Assembly (NCBI GenBank): GCA_937138255.1 | Contig: CAKZOU010000046.1 | Span: forward strand, 1-64,000 | Source of the DNA: an uncultured Paracoccaceae bacterium | GTDB lineage: Bacteria > Pseudomonadota > Alphaproteobacteria > Rhodobacterales > Rhodobacteraceae | Length of the DNA: 64,000 nucleotides | Direction: 5' to 3' | Shown here: piece by piece, positions 59,027-64,000 of the stretch | Numbering within the stretch: the stretch's first letter is position 1 | Layout: each line of letters begins with the position of its first letter | Notes under the pieces: model-generated | Databases searched by the model: none | Seen by the model: the letters and a program-made list of their open reading frames with translations, nothing else | What the model was told of the DNA's origin: nothing | Made by a program: the position numbers and the translations under genes

Positions 59027-59922
59027 GCCCTTCGCCCGAAGAACCGGATCGGTTTGCGCCATTGGCTGACGGCGAGGCCGCAGAGGATCAGGCCGAGCGC
59101 CGCAAAGAAGCGGAACGGCAGGTCTTCGCGCAGGACGAAGGCTCCGAAAACCACCGACCAGAGCGGCACCTGATAGTTCACCAAGGTCATGAACACCGAC
59201 CCCGCGCTGCGGATGACGATGACGCGCAGAAGGTTGGCGAGGGCGGTCGGCAGGAAGCCCAGGACGAGGACCGCAAGGCCGGGGCGCAAGCCTTCCCAGC
59301 CGGGCAGGCCTTCGATGGCCAAGGTGGGCGGGATCAGGATGATCGAGCCGACGATCAGGGTCGCGGCGGCCATGGTGATCGGGTCGATGGGCGGGCAGCG
59401 GCGGGTGAGGATGCTGGAGACAGCATAGGAGACGGTTGCTGCAAGGCAGGCGATCTGGCCCAAGGGCGCCATGCCTTCGCCGATCTTGAGGGCGGCGGGG
59501 CCGATCAGGACGATGGCGCCCAGAAAGCCGACCGCGACACCGGCGAAACGACGGGCCGAGAGGGGTTCGTCGGAAAAGAAATGCGCGAGCGGCAGAACGA
59601 CGAGGGGCAATGCCGCCATCGAAATCCCGGCGAAGGCCGAGGGGACATATTGCTGGCCCCAACTCAGAAGCGTGAAAGGCAGCGCGGTGTTGAGTGCTCC
59701 GATCAAGACGAGGTGCTTGATCACAGCCCGATCCGGCATCGGGCGCCCCAAGGCCACGACCAGCGCGGAGAGGGCGATCGCCCCGAGGGTGGAGCGCGCG
59801 CAGGCGACCGTGAGCGGCCCGTAGCCCTCAAGCGCGATGGACACGACCATGAACGTCCCGCCCCAGATGAGGCCGAGGGCAAAGATCGAAAACCAGTTGG
59901 CGGGGGTCGGGGCTTGGGTCAT
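59023..59922 (-). CDS. DMT-superfamily (EamA) transporter
   Basis: 299 residues with ten hydrophobic segments in two EamA repeats ([41 protein letters not shown] first; [27 protein letters not shown] second, ending [30 protein letters not shown]). It is a metabolite exporter or importer of unknown substrate, distinct from the DMT protein at 38132-39034 in sequence. It converges with glmM and is divergent from the host-attachment-family gene. Confidence 0.9.
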   Translation of the reverse strand: MTQAPTPANWFSIFALGLIWGGTFMVVSIALEGYGPLTVACARSTLGAIALSALVVALGRPMPDRAVIKHLVLIGALNTALPFTLLSWGQQYVPSAFAGISMAALPLVVLPLAHFFSDEPLSARRFAGVAVGFLGAIVLIGPAALKIGEGMAPLGQIACLAATVSYAVSSILTRRCPPIDPITMAAATLIVGSIILIPPTLAIEGLPGWEGLRPGLAVLVLGFLPTALANLLRVIVIRSAGSVFMTLVNYQVPLWSVVFGAFVLREDLPFRFFAALGLILCGLAVSQWRKPIRFFGRRA

Positions 59923-60044
59923 GCCTTGCGGATTACAGGCTGGACGGACCTTGCGCCAGAGGCTTCGCCGCCTTGATCCCGCTCAAAGCGCGACAAAGGG
60001 CTTTGGACTATGCTGTTCCCGACATGACAACCACGGAGGTCCGC

Positions 60045-60500
60045 ATGGTATTCCTCAAGTCAGGCGCCTGGGCGCTGATTGCCGACGGTCGCAAGGCGCT
60101 GTTTCTGCGCAACAGCGGCGACACCAAGGCCTATGACCTTCGGGTCGTCTGGCACCGGACGATGGAGAACCCGGCCAATCACGAACAAGGCAGCGGCCGC
60201 CCGGATCGGGCCAATCCCGGCCCCGGGGGGCGGAAGTCGGCCATTGAGCCGACCGATTGGCACCAGATGGCCGAAGACCGCTTTGCCTTGGAAGTGGCCG
60301 GCATCCTCAATAAAGCCCATGCCGATGGCGCCTTTGAAGAGGTGGTGATCGTAGCCCCTCCGGCCGCGCTCGGCGAGTTGCGCGATCACCTCTCGGCAAA
60401 GGCGTCTGGCGCGGTGATCGCCCAGATTGCCAAGACGCTGACCGATCATCCGATCGACAAGATCGAAAAGATCCTGAAATCAGACCTCGACTCTCTTTAG
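60045..60500 (+). CDS. Host attachment protein family (PF10116-type)
   Basis: 151 residues from the ATG at 60045, which has GGAGG directly upstream; ATG 60024 is in frame but has a weaker site. The sequence (VFLKSGAWALIADGRKALFLRNSGDTKAYDLRVVW, then DWHQMAEDRFALEVAGILNKAHADGAFEEVVIVAPPAALGELRDHL) matches the family named for attachment of Agrobacterium-type bacteria to host cells. The fold resembles eRF1-domain-like nucleases or stress proteins; real function is not settled. A minus-strand terminator follows in the gap to ilvC. Confidence 0.85.
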   Translation: MVFLKSGAWALIADGRKALFLRNSGDTKAYDLRVVWHRTMENPANHEQGSGRPDRANPGPGGRKSAIEPTDWHQMAEDRFALEVAGILNKAHADGAFEEVVIVAPPAALGELRDHLSAKASGAVIAQIAKTLTDHPIDKIEKILKSDLDSL

Positions 60501-60502
60501 AC

Positions 60503-60531
60503 AAAGAAAAGGGGCGCCCGAAGGCGCCCCT
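60503..60531 (-). terminator. Intrinsic terminator of ilvC
   Basis: A perfect 9-base stem AGGGGCGCC / GGCGCCCCT with a four-base loop. On the minus strand it is followed by TTTTCTTTGT, i.e. a proper T-run, 22 bases after the ilvC stop. On the plus strand there is no T-run. Confidence 0.85.
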
Positions 60532-60552
60532 GAACTTGGGTTGTAGCCGCGC

Positions 60553-61677
<1,125 letters not shown>

Positions 61678-61680
61678 TTA

Positions 61681-61706
61681 TTCGCAGTTCTTTGAAATAG
61701 TGCGAA
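61681..61706. promoter_or_regulatory. Candidate Lrp/AsnC operator
   Basis: TTCGCA (61681-61686) and TGCGAA (61701-61706) form a perfect inverted repeat with a 14-base centre that itself contains TTC-TTT-GAA. It ends 4 bases before the ATG of the first Lrp/AsnC gene, where autorepression would act, and faces divergent ilvC. Confidence 0.45.
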
Positions 61707-61710
61707 ATCT

Positions 61711-62166
61711 ATGCTTGACGATACTGACCGCCGCCTTTTGCGCCATCTGCAGGATGACCCCTCGCTGGCTTTGCCAGAGCTGGCGGAGCTTTGCGGTCTG
61801 ACCGCGGGCCGCGCCGGGCGGCGGATCGAGAAGCTGCGCGAGGCGGGGATCCTCAAGGGGCAGGAGGCGGTGATCGACTGGAAGGCGCTGGGCTTTGCCG
61901 TGGCGGTGTCGCTCAGAATTACGCTCGACAAGACCGCGCCGAGCGCCTTTGACGAATTTCTGGCCGCCGCGCGCGGTGTGGCCGAGGTGATCGAGATCCA
62001 GACGTTTTTAGGGCGGGTCGATGTGCGGCTGCATATCGTCGCCCGCGATCTGGGGCATTGGCAGACGATCTATCGCGAGAAGGTCCTCACGCTGCCGCAT
62101 ATCGCCGATATCGAGGCGCTTATGACGGTGGCGACGGTCAAGATGGACGAGGCCCTGCCGCTTTGA
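61711..62166 (+). CDS. Lrp/AsnC-family transcriptional regulator (first of a pair)
   Basis: 151 residues. An N-terminal winged helix (LDDTDRRLLRHLQDDPSLALPELAELCGLTAGRAGRRIEKLREAGILKG) is followed by a RAM-type effector domain (FAVAVSLRITLDKTAPSAFDEFLAAARGVAEVIEIQTFLGRVDVRLHIVARD). Lrp/AsnC proteins form octamers that respond to amino acids. It is divergent from ilvC and has an inverted repeat just before its start. Its stop overlaps the TTG start of the second Lrp/AsnC gene by 4 bases. Confidence 0.9.
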   Translation: MLDDTDRRLLRHLQDDPSLALPELAELCGLTAGRAGRRIEKLREAGILKGQEAVIDWKALGFAVAVSLRITLDKTAPSAFDEFLAAARGVAEVIEIQTFLGRVDVRLHIVARDLGHWQTIYREKVLTLPHIADIEALMTVATVKMDEALPL

Positions 62167-62618
62167 CCCCGCTTGACGACCTCGACCGCGCGATCCTCAA
62201 GGCGCTCGCCGCCGATGCCGCGCTTTCGGCCAGCACGCTGTCGCGCCGCCTTGGCCTGAGCCAGCCCGCCACATGGCGACGGATGCGGCGGTTGCAGGAC
62301 GAGGGGATCATCGCGGGCCGCCGCCTCGTGCTCGATGCCGAGAAGCTCGGCTTCGGCGTCACTGTCTTCCTCGGCATCAAGCTCGCCGCCAAAGGGCGCG
62401 TGAGCCTTGAGGATTTCGAACGCGCCGTGACCTCGATCCGCGAGGTGCAGACGGTCGAACACGTCCTTGGCCTCTATGACTACCGCCTGCGCGTCGTCGC
62501 CCGCGATCTCGCCGATTTCGAGCGCGTCCTGCGCCGCCGGATCATGACGCTGCCGGGGGTTGGCAATGTCGAGGCCAACGTCCTTCTCTCGGAAGAGCGT
62601 CGCCCCGGCCCGATCTGA
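62163..62618 (+). CDS. Lrp/AsnC-family transcriptional regulator (second of a pair)
   Basis: 151 residues from TTG 62163, overlapping the preceding stop (TTGA). The HTH is LDDLDRAILKALAADAALSASTLSRRLGLSQPATWRRMRRLQDEGIIAGRR; the RAM domain continues TVFLGIKLAAKGRVSLEDFERAVTSIREVQTVEHVLGLYDYRLRVVARD. Same length and plan as its upstream partner, so probably paralogues that could form mixed oligomers. No ATG is available near the domain start, which supports the TTG and translational coupling. Confidence 0.88.
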   Translation: MTPLDDLDRAILKALAADAALSASTLSRRLGLSQPATWRRMRRLQDEGIIAGRRLVLDAEKLGFGVTVFLGIKLAAKGRVSLEDFERAVTSIREVQTVEHVLGLYDYRLRVVARDLADFERVLRRRIMTLPGVGNVEANVLLSEERRPGPI

Positions 62619-62694
62619 CGCGGTTTGGGCAACTTTGCCTTTGCAACCCGCCGCCGCCCTGCGTAGGTCTATCTCAGCAAAGAAGGAGCCCCCC

Positions 62695-63816
62695 ATGACG
62701 CACGCGCCCGTTGATCCCGATGGCCTGATGGAATTCTCGGTGGTCTTCACCGACCGCTCGCTCAACCACATGAGCGCCAAGTTCCAAGGTGTCATGCGCG
62801 ATATCTCGTCGATGCTGAAAGAGGTCTATAGCGCCGATCATGTCGCGATCGTCCCCGGCGGCGGCACCTACGGCATGGAAGCGGTCGCCCGCCAGTTCGG
62901 CAATGCGGCGCATGCCATGATCGTGCGCAACGGCTGGTTCTCGTTCCGTTGGACCCAGATCTTCGACGCGGGCCAGTTCGCGGCAAAGACCACCGTCTTC
63001 AAGGCCCGCCAGACCGGCAACGATACCCGCGCCCCCTTTGCGCCCGCCCCCATCGAAGAGGTGACAGCGGCCATCCGCGAAGCCCGCCCCGATGTGGTTT
63101 TCGCCCCCCACGTGGAAACCAGCGCGGGCCTGATCCTGCCGGATGACTATATCACGGCCCTCGCCGCGGCCGCCCATGACGTGGGCGCGCTGATGGTGCT
63201 CGATTGCATCGCCTCGGGCTGTGTCTGGGTCGACATGAAGAAAACCGGCGTCGATGTCCTGATCTCCGCCCCGCAAAAGGGCTGGTCTGCAACGCCCGCC
63301 GCCGGCCTCGTGATGCTCTCGGAAAACGCGATGCAGCGGATGGCCGAAACCACCTCCAATTCCTTCGCCCTTGACCTCAAGAAATGGCATTCGATCATGG
63401 CGGCCTATGAAAACGGCGGCCACGCCTATCACGCCACCATGCCCACCGACAGCCTCGTGGCCTTCCGCGATACCATGGCCGAGACCCGCGACTACGGCTT
63501 TGAAAAACTGCGCGAGGCGCAATGGGCGCTGGGCAACGGTGTGCGCGAGATGCTCGCCGCCAAAGGCATCCGCTCGGTCGCGGCCAAAGGCTTTGCCGCG
63601 CCGGGCGTTGTCGTCAGCTACACCGACGATCCCGATGTCCAGAACGGCAAGAAATTCGCAGCTCTCGGCATGCAGATCGCCGCGGGCGTGCCGCTCCAAT
63701 GCGACGAACCCGCCGATTTCCGCACCTTCCGCTTGGGCCTCTTCGGCCTCGACAAGCTCTACGATGTCGAAGGTACCATCGCACGCCTCAAAGGCGTCGT
63801 CGATCAGGTCCTCTGA
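62695..63816 (+). CDS. Class V aminotransferase (alanine/serine-glyoxylate or related)
   Basis: 373 residues from the ATG at 62695 (AAGGAGCCCCCC upstream). It is a fold-type I PLP enzyme: VPGGGTYGMEAVARQF, the Asp in LMVLDCIASGC and the PLP lysine in ISAPQKGWSATPA. The end SYTDDPDVQNGKKFAALGMQIAAGVPL fits the alanine-glyoxylate/serine-pyruvate group. Exact substrates are not resolved; pyridoxamine-pyruvate transaminase relatives look similar. It follows the Lrp/AsnC pair by 76 bases in the same direction, so it may be a target of those regulators. Confidence 0.85.
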   Translation: MTHAPVDPDGLMEFSVVFTDRSLNHMSAKFQGVMRDISSMLKEVYSADHVAIVPGGGTYGMEAVARQFGNAAHAMIVRNGWFSFRWTQIFDAGQFAAKTTVFKARQTGNDTRAPFAPAPIEEVTAAIREARPDVVFAPHVETSAGLILPDDYITALAAAAHDVGALMVLDCIASGCVWVDMKKTGVDVLISAPQKGWSATPAAGLVMLSENAMQRMAETTSNSFALDLKKWHSIMAAYENGGHAYHATMPTDSLVAFRDTMAETRDYGFEKLREAQWALGNGVREMLAAKGIRSVAAKGFAAPGVVVSYTDDPDVQNGKKFAALGMQIAAGVPLQCDEPADFRTFRLGLFGLDKLYDVEGTIARLKGVVDQVL

Positions 63817-63818
63817 TC

Positions 63819-63878
63819 CTTCTTTTGGCGAAAAATACTCCGGGGTGAATGCCCGCAGGGCAGAGGGGCAGCGCCCCT
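63819..63878 (-). repeat. Dispersed hairpin-plus-core repeat, copy 4 (reverse orientation)
   Basis: Read on the minus strand: hairpin AGGGGC-GCT-GCCCCT directly follows the stop of the truncated minus-strand gene, then a GC-rich spacer and the core GGAGTATTT...GCCAAAAGAAG. It fills the 62-base gap between convergent genes, like copy 2. Confidence 0.75.
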
Positions 63879-64000
63879 TCAGCCCCGGACGCCGAGCCCG
63901 AGCTGCATCAAGGTCTTGCGCACCGGCGCCGCGCCGTAAAGCGCGGCGATCCCCTTGGCGCGCAGGTCGCGCAGGATCGGCGCACCTGCAATCGACGCCC
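63879..64000 (-). CDS. 3' end of a gene cut by the window edge (possible UbiH-type hydroxylase C-terminus)
   Basis: The last 39 codons and TGA stop of a minus-strand gene: the protein ends APILRDLRAKGIAAL, then YGAAPVRKTLMQLGLGVRG. The arrangement (hydrophobic helix, PxRK, then a Leu-Gly-rich end) resembles the C-termini of FAD-dependent UbiH/UbiF ubiquinone hydroxylases, but 39 residues are too few for a firm call. The stop is confirmed by the repeat that begins immediately after it, as with rluD. Confidence 0.45.
   Translation of the reverse strand, partial: ASIAGAPILRDLRAKGIAALYGAAPVRKTLMQLGLGVRG

Overview
The window is a high-GC bacterial chromosome segment whose gene content and order point to an alphaproteobacterium of the Rhodobacteraceae (Roseobacter/Rhodobacter group). 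The signs are the nrdR-ribD and ribE-ribB-ribH-nusB order, small families typical of this group (DUF6324, DUF6446, DUF6476), a tRNA-His that lacks G-1 and carries A73, a SAM-II riboswitch, an alphaproteobacterial LexA box (GTTC-N7-GTTC), an RpoH-type sigma factor and a SUV3-like helicase. I see no insertion sequence, prophage, CRISPR array or rRNA. Nearly all DNA is coding, and many neighbouring genes overlap by 1-8 bases, which suggests translational coupling.

Layout. 1-10.5 kb: YjbQ, nrdR and riboflavin synthesis (ribD, ribE, ribB, ribH, nusB), interrupted by an opposite-strand capsule-export cluster (kpsS, an outer-membrane polysaccharide export lipoprotein, kpsC). 10.5-12.8 kb: a VOC protein, an AT-rich gap without genes, the SOS-type gene mmcB behind a LexA box, DUF6324, a GNAT protein and tRNA-His. 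12.8-20.6 kb: a two-sided carboxylate module. On the minus strand lie tctC-tctB-tctA followed by AtuA-family and DUF4387 proteins. Divergent from it lie a TctD/TctE two-component system and a solute-binding protein with no ABC permease. 20.6-26.8 kb: rluD, rpoH, small proteins, pepF, a hydrolase and an SCP2 protein. 27-36 kb: SUV3-like helicase, S4 protein, ferredoxin, CPBP protease, CarD, purD, xseA and an AlkB-type monooxygenase. 36-44.5 kb: lysoplasmalogenase, ftsY, DMT transporter, septation protein, GST, SAM-II riboswitch plus metZ, folE2 and trkH. 44.5-55.7 kb: a TPP-dependent decarboxylase, a protease-like protein that has lost its catalytic residues, the glyQ-fkbM-DUF6446-glyS-ppdK operon and a SleB-type wall hydrolase. 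55.7-64 kb: folB-folP-glmM, a DMT transporter, a host-attachment-family protein, ilvC divergent from two coupled Lrp/AsnC genes, a class V aminotransferase, and the 3' end of a further gene cut by the window edge.

How it fits together. Most genes are core housekeeping: riboflavin, folate, methionine, branched-chain amino acids, purines, translation and envelope. The accessory interest lies in the TctCBA/AtuA/DUF4387 plus TctDE/solute-binding module, which I read as ligand-sensing control of carboxylate uptake and breakdown, and in the capsule cluster. Several proteins look as though they kept a fold but lost catalytic residues: the trypsin-like protein, the GTP cyclohydrolase II-like half of RibB and the ATP-grasp part of the PPDK-like protein. 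A dispersed repeat (hairpin plus a GGAGTATTT...GGCCAAAAGAAG core) occurs in four gene gaps, one copy being core only. All functions are read from the sequence without database searches.
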